Shown here: in pieces, positions 26,862 through 35,787 of the stretch | Layout: every line of letters begins with the position of its first letter | Numbering within the stretch: position 1 is the stretch's first letter | NCBI GenBank assembly: GCA_903927645.1 | Contig: CAIYNX010000275.1 | Span: 1 to 38,048, forward strand | Source of the DNA: an uncultured Mucilaginibacter sp. | GTDB taxonomy: Bacteria; Bacteroidota; Bacteroidia; Sphingobacteriales; Sphingobacteriaceae | Length of the DNA: 38,048 bases | Direction of reading: 5' to 3' | Program-made: the position numbers and the translations under genes | The notes under the pieces: generated by a model | What the model was told of the DNA's origin: nothing | Databases searched by the model: none | What the model saw: the letters and a program-made list of their open reading frames with translations, nothing else

Positions 26862-26918
26862 TTTTTATCGATATTCAATTTGCTACTACTTAACAAATTA
26901 GTAATCAAAGATTATTAG

Positions 26919-28070
26919 TTATAAAACTCCTTTTGTAGAAGGTAAAACCATATTATCTGCATCCCTTTTAACTGCCATTTTTATTGCTTTGGCAAATGCT
27001 TTAAAAATAGACTCTATTTTATGGTGCTCATTTAGGCCTTCAGCTTTAATATTTAAATTACATTTGGCTGCATCAGTAAAAGATTTAAAAAAATGGAAAA
27101 ACATTTCGGTGGGCATTTCTCCAATTTTTTCCCTTTTAAATTCTACATCCCAAACTAACCAATTTCTACCTCCAAAGTCAATTGCTACTTGAGCTAGACA
27201 ATCATCCATTGGCAAAGAAAATCCGTACCGTTCTATTCCTTTTTTATCCCCAAGTGCTTGAGCAAAAATTTCACCCAAAGCAATAGCTGTATCTTCAATT
27301 GTATGGTGTTCATCAATATGTAAATCACCATTTGCTATAATTTCTAAATCAATATTTCCGTGCCGGGCTATTTGGTCAAGCATATGATCAAAGAAGTGGA
27401 GACCAGTAATGATCTTGGACTCACCTTTTCCATCAATATTTATTTTAATATAAATTTCAGTTTCTTTGGTTATACGTTTGTGTATATATTCCCTTTTTCC
27501 AAGTTTTAAAAATTCATATATATTTTTCCAATTTGTTGTCTCAAGTTTAACATTATTTTTAATAATATTATCCAATTCAATTTCATTGAATTCATTGATT
27601 CCTAAATTCTTATTTTCATTTATCCAAATTGATTTGGCACCTAGATTATAAGCCAAAAGAATATCATTTAAACGGTCGCCTATTGTAAATGAATTTTCAA
27701 GGTCATAAATATCCGAATTAAAGTATTTGGTTAACAATCCTGTTTTAGGTTTCCTAGTATTTGCGTTTTCGATAGCAAAAGTACGATCGATACAAATATT
27801 ATTAAAAACTACACCCTCATTTTCAAGTGTTTTTATAATAAAATTTTGAACTGGCCAAAAAGTTTCTTCAGGAAATGAATTTGTACCTAACCCATCTTGA
27901 TTGGTTATCATCACCAATTCAAAGTTAAATTCTTTCGCAATTTTCGGGAGAAATTGTAATACACCGGGGTAAAACTCCAATTTAGCAAATGAATCTATTT
28001 GTTCATCTATTGTTTCTTTGATAATAGTGCCATCACGGTCGATAAAAAGTATTTTTTGGCGCTCACTCAT
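26919..28070 (-). CDS. hisB: Bifunctional histidinol-phosphatase / IGP dehydratase
   Basis: A 383-residue fusion. The N-terminal HAD phosphatase (HisN activity, about 1-165) has the nucleophile motif FIDRDGT (D11, D13), TNQDG and IGDRLND. The C-terminal IGP dehydratase (about 190-383) has the two metal-binding histidine motifs [10 protein letters not shown] and [10 protein letters not shown], plus [14 protein letters not shown]. The Cys-rich zinc loop of the E. coli enzyme is absent: after ICIDRTF the chain goes directly to TRKPKTG. I recall that as normal for Bacteroidota HisB. It overlaps hisC by four bases. Confidence 0.97.
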   Translation of the reverse strand: MSERQKILFIDRDGTIIKETIDEQIDSFAKLEFYPGVLQFLPKIAKEFNFELVMITNQDGLGTNSFPEETFWPVQNFIIKTLENEGVVFNNICIDRTFAIENANTRKPKTGLLTKYFNSDIYDLENSFTIGDRLNDILLAYNLGAKSIWINENKNLGINEFNEIELDNIIKNNVKLETTNWKNIYEFLKLGKREYIHKRITKETEIYIKINIDGKGESKIITGLHFFDHMLDQIARHGNIDLEIIANGDLHIDEHHTIEDTAIALGEIFAQALGDKKGIERYGFSLPMDDCLAQVAIDFGGRNWLVWDVEFKREKIGEMPTEMFFHFFKSFTDAAKCNLNIKAEGLNEHHKIESIFKAFAKAIKMAVKRDADNMVLPSTKGVL

Positions 28071-29113
28071 TTGAATTTTTTCAAAGTTTCTATTAATAAT
28101 TCATTTTCAATTGGCGTGCCAATTGTTATACGTAAACAGCCTTCACACAATTCAATTCTAGATCTATCACGTACTATAATTCCATTTTTTACTAAGAAAT
28201 TATAAATGACACTTGCATTTATTGTTTTAACCAAAATAAAATTAGCATCAGAAGGATAAATATCAAGTACAAACTCAAAATCTTTCAATCCAATAACCAG
28301 TAAATCTCTTTGTATTATTGTTTGCTTAATCCAATCATTTACCTGATCAATCTTTTGAAGAGCTTGAATAGCTAATTGTTGCGAAGCATCATTCATATTA
28401 TATGGTGGCTTTACCATATTCATAACTTCAATTATCTCTTGAGAGGCAAAAGCCATTCCAACTCTTAATCCAGCTAAGCCCCAAGCCTTTGAAAGTGTTT
28501 GTAAAACAACAAGATTACTATATTCAGTTAATTCTTGTATAAAGCTTCTTTGCCTGCTAAAGTTTATATATGCTTCATCAACCACTATAATACCCTCAAA
28601 ATTTGCCATTAGTGTCTCGATATCCGAGCGGTTAATTGAGTTTCCGGTAGGATTATTAGGAGAACAAATAAAAATGATTTTTGTATGGTTATCAATAGCC
28701 TCTGCTATTCCGTCTATATTTAATTGAAAATCGGCTGTTAATTTTACACTTCTAGATTCTATATCGTTTATATTAGCCGAAACTTGGTACATCCCATAAG
28801 TGGGTGGCATTAGAATAACATTATCTATTCCCGGATTACAAAAACTGCGAAACAATATATCAATGGCCTCATCACTACCATTACCTAAAAAAATATTTTG
28901 ATTAGGAACTCCTTTTATAGTACTTATCTTTTTTTTTAATTCTACCTGGAGTGGATCCGGATAACGATTATACGGATGGTTTAATGGTGAACCAAATGAA
29001 TTTTCATTTGCGTCTAGAAACACACTTGCTTCGCCTTGATATTCATCACGAGCCGATGAATAGGGGATAAGCCTCTTAATATTTTCTCTTAATAGTTTAT
29101 TAATATCAAACAT
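28067..29113 (-). CDS. hisC: Histidinol-phosphate aminotransferase
   Basis: A PLP-dependent fold-type I aminotransferase that converts imidazole-acetol phosphate to histidinol phosphate using glutamate. The 348 residues have the Schiff-base lysine K209 in [13 protein letters not shown], the SPNNPTGN motif (151-158), VVDEAY (178-182) and NRYPDP (49-54) for substrate contacts. The stop overlaps the hisB start (ATGA); hisD lies 40 bases upstream. Confidence 0.97.
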   Translation of the reverse strand: MFDINKLLRENIKRLIPYSSARDEYQGEASVFLDANENSFGSPLNHPYNRYPDPLQVELKKKISTIKGVPNQNIFLGNGSDEAIDILFRSFCNPGIDNVILMPPTYGMYQVSANINDIESRSVKLTADFQLNIDGIAEAIDNHTKIIFICSPNNPTGNSINRSDIETLMANFEGIIVVDEAYINFSRQRSFIQELTEYSNLVVLQTLSKAWGLAGLRVGMAFASQEIIEVMNMVKPPYNMNDASQQLAIQALQKIDQVNDWIKQTIIQRDLLVIGLKDFEFVLDIYPSDANFILVKTINASVIYNFLVKNGIIVRDRSRIELCEGCLRITIGTPIENELLIETLKKFK

Positions 29114-29153
29114 GTTATAATATAATTATTAATAATCTTTAGTAAATAAATTC

Positions 29154-30437
29154 CTATTTTAAACGAATACTAATAGCATTTTTATGTGCATGCAAACCTT
29201 CTAATTCTGCTAAAACTTCAACTATTGGTCCTAGGTTACCTAAGCCTTCAGCAGAAATATGTTGAAATGTAATTTTTTTAACAAATGAATCAACAGATAC
29301 TCCTGAATATGCTTTAGCAAATGAACTTGTAGGCAAAGTATGATTGGTTCCTGAGGCATAATCTCCCGCACTTTCAGGAGTAAGGTTGCCTAAAAAAACC
29401 GAACCTGCGTTAATTATAAAATCTATAATATTTTGCCAATTTTCTGTAGCTAAAATAAGATGCTCAGGTGCATATTCATTACTAAAGTTAATTGCCTCCA
29501 TCAAATTATTTACTGTAATAATATAAGAATTTGTTATTGCTTTTTTTGCTATTTCTACCCGTGGTAAATCCAAAATTTGCTTTTCTAATTCAATTAATAC
29601 GTTATCAATAATTAAATTAGATGTACAAACTAATATAGCCTGGCTATCAGAACCATGTTCTGCTTGTGCAAGCAAATCGGCAGCTACGAATTTAGGGTTG
29701 GAGGTTTCATCAGCTATAATTAAAACTTCTGAGGGCCCAGCTGGCATATCAATTGCTGTGTTTGTAGTTGATTGGATTATTGTTTTGGCTTTGGTTACAA
29801 ATTGATTCCCAGGACCAAAAATTTTATCCACTTTGTTAATAGTTTTAGTTCCATTGGCCAATGCTGCAATAGCTTGCGCGCCACCAACAGTATAAACCTT
29901 TTCAATACCTAGCTTTAATGCCACAAATGCAATAAATCTATTTACTTTTCCATTTTTTTGTGGTGGAGAACAAACTATAATTTCTGAACAACCAGCAATT
30001 TTTGCAGGTATACCAAGCATTAAAAATGTACTTGGCAAAACTGCGCTCCCTCCTGGAATATATAGCCCTACTTTTTCAATTGCTCTGAACTCTCGCCAAC
30101 AAGTTACTCCTTTAGTGGTCTCAATTTTATCTTCTTTTTTAAGTTGAGCCTCATGAAATTTATAAATATTATTATAAGCAACTTCTATGGCAAATTTTTG
30201 ATCAGGCGTAACCTCACTGGCTAATAACTCAAGCTCAGCTTTATCAATATAAAGTTTGTTTAATATAACACCATCAAATTTAAGTGCATAATTTATTAAT
30301 GCAGTATCACCGTCTTGCTTAACATGGCTTATAATATCATTAACTATATTAAGAATATTATCGTTGGGGTCGAAATTCCGCCTAACAAGAATTTGAATAT
30401 CTTGTTCACTTAATTCAGAATAGTTATATCTTTTCAT
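29154..30437 (-). CDS. hisD: Histidinol dehydrogenase
   Basis: A zinc enzyme that oxidises histidinol to histidine in two NAD-dependent steps, the last of the pathway. The 427 residues are full length, with VGLYIPGG near the NAD site, the DMPAGPSEVLIIAD signature, zinc ligands in AQAEHGSDSQ (Gln and His), ESAGDYASGTNHTLPT (Asp) and GLHAHKNA (His). It is spaced 62 bases from hisG and 40 from hisC. Confidence 0.98.
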   Translation of the reverse strand: MKRYNYSELSEQDIQILVRRNFDPNDNILNIVNDIISHVKQDGDTALINYALKFDGVILNKLYIDKAELELLASEVTPDQKFAIEVAYNNIYKFHEAQLKKEDKIETTKGVTCWREFRAIEKVGLYIPGGSAVLPSTFLMLGIPAKIAGCSEIIVCSPPQKNGKVNRFIAFVALKLGIEKVYTVGGAQAIAALANGTKTINKVDKIFGPGNQFVTKAKTIIQSTTNTAIDMPAGPSEVLIIADETSNPKFVAADLLAQAEHGSDSQAILVCTSNLIIDNVLIELEKQILDLPRVEIAKKAITNSYIITVNNLMEAINFSNEYAPEHLILATENWQNIIDFIINAGSVFLGNLTPESAGDYASGTNHTLPTSSFAKAYSGVSVDSFVKKITFQHISAEGLGNLGPIVEVLAELEGLHAHKNAISIRLK

Positions 30438-30499
30438 CCTATCTTTTTCAATAAAGTCCTCAATTTTTTTTGATACAACTAAGGTATTTATTCAATTTA

Positions 30500-31351
30500 T
30501 CACAATATGATTTTTTCAATTGGCATTACAACAATTCCTTGCGCTCCTGCAGTTTTTAACTTATTTATTTTCTCCCAAAAATCAAATTCTGGAATAACGG
30601 TATGAACCGCAACCCAACCCTCTTCTGCTAAAGGAATAATTGTTGGACTTTTAACGCCCGGTAAAAGTTTTAAAATTATAGGAAGATTATTCTTTTCTAT
30701 ATTCAAAACAACATATTTGGTTTCTTTAGCACGAAGAACTGATTGAACTCGTTGAATAAGCTCATTAACAAGTAATGATTTTTCAGATTCTTTGCTACCT
30801 ATTAGCACAGCTTCAGACGACATTACATCAGCAAAAGCTATTAATCCATTGCTTTTAAGAGTTCCACCTGTTGATACCAAATCACAAATGGCATCACTAA
30901 GACCCAGACCAGGTGAAATTTCTACAGAACCTGAAATTGTTCTAATTTCGGCTTCAATATTATTTGATTTTAGAAACTTACTTAAAATAACAGGGTAGGT
31001 GGTAGCGATAGATTTTCCATTTAAATCATTTAATGACAAAATTTGATTGTTATTTGGAACTGCTATTTTTAATGAACATTTGCCAAAACCTAATTTCTGC
31101 AAATATGCAACTTCAACTTCTGTTTCATTTATAACATTTTCTCCAACTATACCTAAATCTGCAATTCCATCTTGAACATATTCAGGTATGTCATCATCTC
31201 TTAAAAACAAAATTTCAAGTGGGAAATTTGATACAGGAGAAATCAAGGAGCTTTTATAATTCTCAAAATTTAGACCACAATTTTTTAATAATTCAACAGA
31301 TCTTTCGTTGAGCCTTCCAGATTTTTGGATAGCAATTTTAAGTTTTTTCAC
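30500..31351 (-). CDS. hisG: ATP phosphoribosyltransferase, long form
   Basis: The committed step: condenses ATP and PRPP to PR-ATP. The 283 residues make the long, homohexameric form: a two-lobed catalytic part (KIAIQKSGRL at the N-terminus, GIADLGIVGENV, and the PRPP loop region LVSTGGTLKSNGL) and a C-terminal ACT-like regulatory domain (about 210-283, LLPGVKSPTIIPLAEEGWVAVHTV) for histidine feedback. HisZ is therefore not needed. The start is GTG at 31351. CUCCUU lies about 15-20 bases before it in the mRNA, the complement of a Shine-Dalgarno, so initiation is not of that type. First structural gene after the His-rich leader. Confidence 0.97.
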   Translation of the reverse strand: MKKLKIAIQKSGRLNERSVELLKNCGLNFENYKSSLISPVSNFPLEILFLRDDDIPEYVQDGIADLGIVGENVINETEVEVAYLQKLGFGKCSLKIAVPNNNQILSLNDLNGKSIATTYPVILSKFLKSNNIEAEIRTISGSVEISPGLGLSDAICDLVSTGGTLKSNGLIAFADVMSSEAVLIGSKESEKSLLVNELIQRVQSVLRAKETKYVVLNIEKNNLPIILKLLPGVKSPTIIPLAEEGWVAVHTVIPEFDFWEKINKLKTAGAQGIVVMPIEKIIL

Positions 31352-31380
31352 TAATAAATTATAAGGAGATGAATAAAATT

Positions 31381-31474
31381 TGAACAGAAATGGTATTTAA
31401 TAGGTGCATATCTAATCAATTCGCTTTAAAATAGCGATGATGGAGATGGAGAAAATGCATTTTAGAACTGTTCA
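31381..31474 (-). promoter_or_regulatory. Complementary arms flanking the his leader codons (possible attenuator)
   Basis: On the minus strand TGAACAG (31474-31468) and AAATG (31462-31458) can pair with CTGTTCA (31387-31381) and CATTT (31392-31388): 12 bp with a five-base bulge. The 5' arm lies at the leader start codon and just before the first His codon. The 3' arm is followed by AATTTTATTC, a poor U tract, 30 bases before hisG. A second hairpin, TCGCT/AGCGA (31437-31433 with 31425-31421), sits right after the last His codon. A ribosome stalled on the His codons would mask the 5' arm. No classical GC-rich terminator is present, so the output could be transcriptional or translational. Confidence 0.35.
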
Positions 31475-31475
31475 T
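31416..31475 (-). CDS. hisL: Histidine-rich leader peptide of the his operon
   Basis: A 19-residue open frame, MNSSKMHFLHLHHRYFKAN, ends 64 bases before hisG. His codons (all CAT) are at positions 7, 10, 12 and 13, four within seven codons, far above the level in ordinary proteins here. The ATG is 11 bases after a perfect -7 element; Met6 (31460) is an alternative start. In enterobacteria hisL has seven consecutive His codons and controls the operon by ribosome stalling. The sequence is unrelated here, but position, size and composition point to the same kind of sensor. The symbol is given by analogy of role, not homology. Confidence 0.75.
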   Translation of the reverse strand: MNSSKMHFLHLHHRYFKAN

Positions 31476-31486
31476 TTTAGTATTGG

Positions 31487-31494
31487 CAAAATTA
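31487..31494 (-). promoter_or_regulatory. -7 element of the his operon promoter
   Basis: TAATTTTG on the minus strand fits TAnnTTTG exactly. TTG at 31508-31506 is too close for a good -33 element. ATTGG and CCAAT flank the -7 element as a 5-bp inverted repeat. Transcription would start near 31481, a few bases before the leader ATG. Confidence 0.55.
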
Positions 31495-31634
31495 AGTTAT
31501 AGTACCAATTTTAATATTTCATACAAATATACTTAGATGTTTTTACATATAAAGCTTTTTAGGAACATAAATTGTATTAAGTATTTATTAGGAACCCAAA
31601 AATGTTGACCAAAATTCGTGTTTGAAAAAAAAAT

Positions 31635-33140
31635 TTACTTTACATCACTGTGGTAATAAACCTCACCTTCTTTTTCTTTTACAATTAGTATCATTTTTTT
31701 AACACGAATAATTTCCTGCAAATTTAAGATTTCAGTATTTGACAACTTATCAAACCAAATCAAGTAAAATTCTTTTTTTGCAAAAAATTTCTTTAAATCG
31801 TTTTTAAAAAATTTATGCGGTAACAATTCTGATTGTAAACCAGTGAATAAATACACTGCTTCATTTGCATCTGAAAATATTGGAATTCCTGCTTTAAATA
31901 TTTTTTTATTATTTTTTAAGTATGAAACAAATTCCGACTTATTCCAGTCGTCATCACTATAACCCGGCACACCATAATCCTTTTCATCGTCATACCTTTG
32001 CCAATCAATCTGATAGATTGAATATGAAAAAATCAACATCAATATAATTGAGGTTGTTACGATAGCATATTTAATTAATCGTTTCGAATTTTTAATAATT
32101 TCTAAAATCCAACAAGTACAGGATAAAATTAAAGGTATAATTACTGGGGATAATAATCTACTATTTATTCGTTCAAATCTGGATATAGTTGCAGTTATTA
32201 ATATAAATAAAATATAAATAATTGAGAAGGCAAATACTATAGCCTCGTAATTATTTAGATCTTTCTTATATATTTTGTATCCAAAATAGGCTAATAATGA
32301 AAACAAAATAAAAAAGGCAATATAAATTGCAAAAACATATGTTTCCTTACCTAAACTTCCCCAGTCGCACAATATAGTACCAATGTAATAAAGGTTCTTT
32401 GAAAATGGTGTTATTGATGGCTCTCTTGTTCCTGTGCTAAGCCCAGTTGATATCCTATTTAAAATCAAATTAGAAACTAGAAGTGATATAGAAGCAAAAC
32501 CATATATTATAAAATTTAAAATTTTACGTTTTAAATTAAATTGATTGTTTAAAAGTATTAATAAACATCCTGTTCCAATGATAGTTACACCTGCATAACG
32601 AGTAATGCATGCAATACTTGTAATTATACAAACTGATAAAAAATTTACTTTGGTTGGATTTGTTTGATAATTTCCGAATAATACTATGAAGAGTATTATT
32701 TCGAAAATGAATAAGGTTTCTGACCAAAGATAGGAGTAAACCTCCAATAAACCTGGGCTTAAGATAATGACCAATAAGACAATTACTTTATATATTCTGT
32801 AGGATGGTAAAAATTTAGATACTATATAACCACTACTAAAAATTACTGAACCAAATAATATTTGATTAATTATTGGTCCCGCTTTAAATGGATTTACATT
32901 AGATAAGAACTGAATTATCGCTAAGAAAAAAGGATAAAAAACGGGAAAGAATACTAAGGGTGTTTTATTGAAGGTTATGATTGTACCATGACTCTGCAAA
33001 TTAGTCGCAGTACTAGCGTACATGATAGAATCTGGCGATATTCCTACGCCACTATATGCCGTGTATAAATGAATTGCATAAAAACCGATTATGCCTAAAA
33101 TTACCGAATCAAGATGGTTTAAATATTTATTAAAATTCAT
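31635..33140 (-). CDS. GT-C-like polytopic membrane protein (putative glycosyltransferase)
   Basis: A 501-residue integral membrane protein with about ten to twelve hydrophobic helices and a soluble C-terminal region (about 385-501) rich in charged residues. The first periplasmic loop has GISPDSIMYASTATNL, resembling the acidic motif of GT-C glycosyltransferases such as the PMT/ArnT group, and CITRYAGVTIIGTG lies in the middle. These enzymes transfer sugars from lipid-linked donors on the outer face of the inner membrane. The match is by architecture and short motifs only; donor and acceptor are unknown. It lies 81 bases after the GmhB-like gene on the same strand. Nine Ts follow its stop codon without a hairpin. 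Confidence 0.6.
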   Translation of the reverse strand: MNFNKYLNHLDSVILGIIGFYAIHLYTAYSGVGISPDSIMYASTATNLQSHGTIITFNKTPLVFFPVFYPFFLAIIQFLSNVNPFKAGPIINQILFGSVIFSSGYIVSKFLPSYRIYKVIVLLVIILSPGLLEVYSYLWSETLFIFEIILFIVLFGNYQTNPTKVNFLSVCIITSIACITRYAGVTIIGTGCLLILLNNQFNLKRKILNFIIYGFASISLLVSNLILNRISTGLSTGTREPSITPFSKNLYYIGTILCDWGSLGKETYVFAIYIAFFILFSLLAYFGYKIYKKDLNNYEAIVFAFSIIYILFILITATISRFERINSRLLSPVIIPLILSCTCWILEIIKNSKRLIKYAIVTTSIILMLIFSYSIYQIDWQRYDDEKDYGVPGYSDDDWNKSEFVSYLKNNKKIFKAGIPIFSDANEAVYLFTGLQSELLPHKFFKNDLKKFFAKKEFYLIWFDKLSNTEILNLQEIIRVKKMILIVKEKEGEVYYHSDVK

Positions 33141-33221
33141 TAACTATTTTAAAAGTATAATGCAAAAATAGATTTTACTTCGAATAACTTAATTAAATTT
33201 TTAAAAGAGGAAAATTAGGTT

Positions 33222-33710
33222 TTATTTGATAAGATGGATTATTTCAATTAATGGTTGGTTACTATTAATTAATATCCCATTTAACCCCGCAGCATTACCA
33301 GCTTCAATATCACGTTCTCTGTCTCCTATGAAATATGAAAGATTGGGATCAATATTATATTTTTGTATGCCCTGTAATAGCAAGCCGGGTTTAGGCTTTC
33401 GGCAATCACATTCACCAGTAAAATCAGGATGATGCGGACAATAAAATATATCAGTTATTTTTATACCGTTATTTTTATAGGTATCAATTAAATAACGATG
33501 CATTTTTTCTAACTCTGAAATAGTATACCAACTTTTAGCTATACCGCCTTGATTAGTTGCAACCAATAAAATATATCCTTTATCAACAATTGATTTTAAT
33601 GCTTCAAAATTATCAAGAATAACAAAATCATTAAAACTACAAACGTAATCACCAATTTCCTTATTTAAAACACCATCTCTGTCTAAAAATACAGCTTTTA
33701 CCTTTTCCAA
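33222..33710 (-). CDS. gmhB: GmhB-like HAD phosphatase (heptose-1,7-bisphosphate 7-phosphatase)
   Basis: A 162-residue HAD-family phosphatase. It has the nucleophile and acid residues D10 and D12 in FLDRDGV, TNQGG (52-56), the zinc loop C91-x-H93 to C101-x-C103 in CPHHPDFTGECDC, RKPKPG and GDRERD. These match GmhB, which removes the 7-phosphate of D-glycero-D-manno-heptose bisphosphate on the way to ADP-heptose for LPS, or GDP-heptose in related pathways. The start codon is TTG (33710); an in-frame stop lies five codons upstream and no nearby ATG exists. It is homologous to the N-terminal half of HisB, but the complete zinc loop and missing dehydratase domain favour GmhB. Confidence 0.85.
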   Translation of the reverse strand: MEKVKAVFLDRDGVLNKEIGDYVCSFNDFVILDNFEALKSIVDKGYILLVATNQGGIAKSWYTISELEKMHRYLIDTYKNNGIKITDIFYCPHHPDFTGECDCRKPKPGLLLQGIQKYNIDPNLSYFIGDRERDIEAGNAAGLNGILINSNQPLIEIIHLIK

Positions 33711-33782
33711 TTCAATAAAATTATTTTAGGTGTTATTAAATTTTGACTATTTGTTTTGAAATATTTTTTACAAAAAAAATCA

Positions 33783-34346
33783 TTATTGTTTTACAAATTT
33801 AAATGGCAAATTTGTAAAACCTCCATATTGAATTTGGTCGTTATGAACAGATTTTATTTGTCCATCTGTTCCGTAAGTAATTGAACTTGAGGTAAAGGAA
33901 AAGTTTCCGGTAATCAAATTGTTTACAGAATCAATAGCGGTAATATTTACAAATCCGGAACCTGGAGCAACATTTCCCTGTTGAGTAAAAGCATATACTC
34001 CATTTGAATTCTTTATATTTAAGAAATATGAAGTGGAAACGTTAGGTGAACTATTTGAATAATCGGCAATTGGAAAACTTGAATTATTATTTAATTGGCC
34101 CTTTTGTAGAACAGAAAAATAAACTCTTTTATTAAAAGCAGTTCCGGTACACTCAAATTTCTTACTCTGTGATGCAGATGTATAGGTTAATATTGCGGTA
34201 ACTGTATCAGTTGTCCAGGATGTATCGTTAATTGTGGCTATTAATGAAAAAGGTGCAGATGCAGTTGAAGAGTACGTATCTTTCTTGCACTCTTGAAATA
34301 ATAAACCAACTAGTAATAAAATAAAAATAAGTGAATTTTTCTTCAT
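33783..34346 (-). CDS. DUF6252-like lipoprotein
   Basis: A 187-residue lipoprotein. MKKNSLIFILLLVGLLFQEC is a lipoprotein signal with the modified Cys at residue 20, followed by KKD. The mature part is Ser/Thr/Asn-rich and mostly beta, with APFSLIATINDTSW near the start and FVNITAIDSVNNLITGNFSF near the end, the pattern I associate with DUF6252. That family is common in Bacteroidota and has no known function. It is probably exposed on, or anchored in, the outer membrane. A weak promoter candidate precedes it. Confidence 0.75.
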   Translation of the reverse strand: MKKNSLIFILLLVGLLFQECKKDTYSSTASAPFSLIATINDTSWTTDTVTAILTYTSASQSKKFECTGTAFNKRVYFSVLQKGQLNNNSSFPIADYSNSSPNVSTSYFLNIKNSNGVYAFTQQGNVAPGSGFVNITAIDSVNNLITGNFSFTSSSITYGTDGQIKSVHNDQIQYGGFTNLPFKFVKQ

Positions 34347-34360
34347 ATTTGATTATTTAG

Positions 34361-34393
34361 CAAAAGAACGCTTTTTAGATTATATAAATACAA
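34361..34393 (-). promoter_or_regulatory. Candidate promoter of the DUF6252-like lipoprotein
   Basis: On the minus strand, TTG (34393-34391), 22 bases, then TTCTTTTG (34368-34361), seven of eight matches to TAnnTTTG. The leader would be only about ten bases. Confidence 0.35.
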
Positions 34394-34766
34394 TCAATTA
34401 CGCTTTTTTTACATATTTTAACATTATTTAAGCTTTACATTAAATTGTAATTTGATAAAATCAAAGAATAGATCATCAAACTAATTATAATTTTTTATTG
34501 AATAGATTTATGAATCTATTTTAACATTAGAGTACATTCTTAAAGTTATTTTATTGAATCAATAACAATTAATAAATATAAATTATCACAGAAATTATTC
34601 AAATCAAAATTTGCCATATGTATTAATATATTAAATTTATTTCATAGAGCGATTGCATAATTATTTTAAATTTTATTTTTTAGATTTAAAAGTTTAATAA
34701 ACTAAACAAACGTAATTTAATTTTGATGATTGGTAAATTTAGAATTGGAATTACTTACTAATAAAC
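34394..34766. other. AT-rich spacer without a recognisable gene
   Basis: Very AT-rich DNA between divergent units, with stops in all frames. The only structure seen is a perfect 8-bp inverted repeat AATAGATT-TATG-AATCTATT (34501-34520) followed by TTTT, either an operator-like palindrome or a weak AT hairpin. Confidence 0.5.
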
Positions 34767-34798
34767 TTTGTTGTTTGTAAAAATTATCTATACCTTGC
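34767..34798 (+). promoter_or_regulatory. Candidate promoter of the 69-residue protein gene
   Basis: TTTG (34767-34770), 20 bases, then TACCTTGC (34791-34798). TACCTTGCCATC here resembles TACCTTAGCATC before the other small gene (35691). The predicted leader is about 90 bases. Confidence 0.4.
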
Positions 34799-34893
34799 CA
34801 TCTTTTAAAGGATATGATAACCATTATAACCAATAAAATCAACAAAAACCGATAAAGAACAAATTCAAAATCAAAACTTAATTAAACCCTAAC

Positions 34894-35103
34894 ATGGCAA
34901 CAACATCTGGAATTACAGCTTATTCTGTGAAAACTAAAACTAAAAATGTACCTATGATCGACCCGGTAATTGATATTAAATCTGGCAGGTATATTGCAAC
35001 CGGTAAAGATAGCGAAGGAAATAAAATGGCGGCTATTTTGGGTAAATCTACTGCCGAAGAACACATAAAAAATGGTAACGCTAAAAAAGGTATCGGTTGG
35101 TAG
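34894..35103 (+). CDS. Small conserved-looking protein, 69 residues, unknown function
   Basis: A 69-residue soluble protein beginning MATTSGITAYSVKTKTKNVPM and ending GNAKKGIGW. It has no signal peptide or membrane helix, is Lys- and Gly-rich and basic overall, and looks like one compact beta-rich domain with a terminal helix (STAEEHIKNG). I believe similar short proteins (ITAYSVKTK..., GKDSEGNK) occur in Pedobacter-type genomes, but I cannot name a family. The start follows an A-rich leader of about 90 bases. A 14-bp inverted repeat follows the stop by 16 bases, which supports a single-gene transcript. Confidence 0.72.
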   Translation: MATTSGITAYSVKTKTKNVPMIDPVIDIKSGRYIATGKDSEGNKMAAILGKSTAEEHIKNGNAKKGIGW

Positions 35104-35119
35104 TATCTTCAACTTTTTA

Positions 35120-35163
35120 GGAGTAATTAATTTTTAGATCAATTTTTTTAAATTAATTACTCC
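35120..35163 (+). terminator. Long AT-rich hairpin after the 69-residue protein gene
   Basis: GGAGTAATTAATTT (35120-35133) and its exact complement (35150-35163) form a 14-bp stem with a 16-base T-rich loop. No U tract follows on the plus strand, so termination efficiency is doubtful; the position right after the stop makes a 3'-end role likely. Confidence 0.45.
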
Positions 35164-35690
35164 ATACTTTCTACTAAATTTATTAAAAATTCTTTCATAA
35201 TAGCAATTCTATTAATTTTCTCCTTTAATAATCTAACCAAATTTAAAAAGGCCCCTAGAAAATTGTTTCATTGTTAAGACCTATTGATTCCTTGGTTGTA
35301 ATTAATTAAATTATTATAAGAGAAAAAAATTACAAAAATATTTAAGGATCATCTTAACTATTAACCTCTAAAATTGTTAAAATTTAGGATACCTATCACT
35401 AATAATAAATATTAAATTCATACATTAATTTAGTAATAACAATCATATTTCCAATTTTTTTTTTAGTATTAAATAAATAATACTTCCTAAAGTTTTCTCA
35501 TTAATATCAATAAAGCTATTTCGAATAAACTTGGCTATCTAAATTTCAAAAATTACCATAATTACAATTAGCGCTTAATACTTTATTTTAATTAAAATCA
35601 TAGTATGTTTACAGCTTGTGGTTTAAGTTTACTTTTTCATTAAAAATTAAAAAGAAATTAAATTTTAAAATAAATTATAATTTTTTGTAT
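35164..35690. other. Long AT-rich spacer without a recognisable gene
   Basis: More than 500 bases with stops in every frame and no tRNA, rRNA or repeat array. A 6-bp inverted repeat AGTATT/AATACT (35465-35484 area) is too weak to call. It could hold a small RNA or a decayed gene; nothing specific is supported. Confidence 0.5.
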
Positions 35691-35787
35691 TACCTTAGCA
35701 TCATTCAGTCCTTATTGGTGTTAACTGGCATTCTGCTATAATACTTTACCAAAATACAATTAGGATCACTAACATTATTCCTCAAAA

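Noticed and set aside
34501..34520. Terminator between the lipoprotein and the 69-residue protein
   Set aside because: The 8-bp AT-only hairpin lies between divergent genes, where no transcript needs terminating; recorded only as an inverted repeat.
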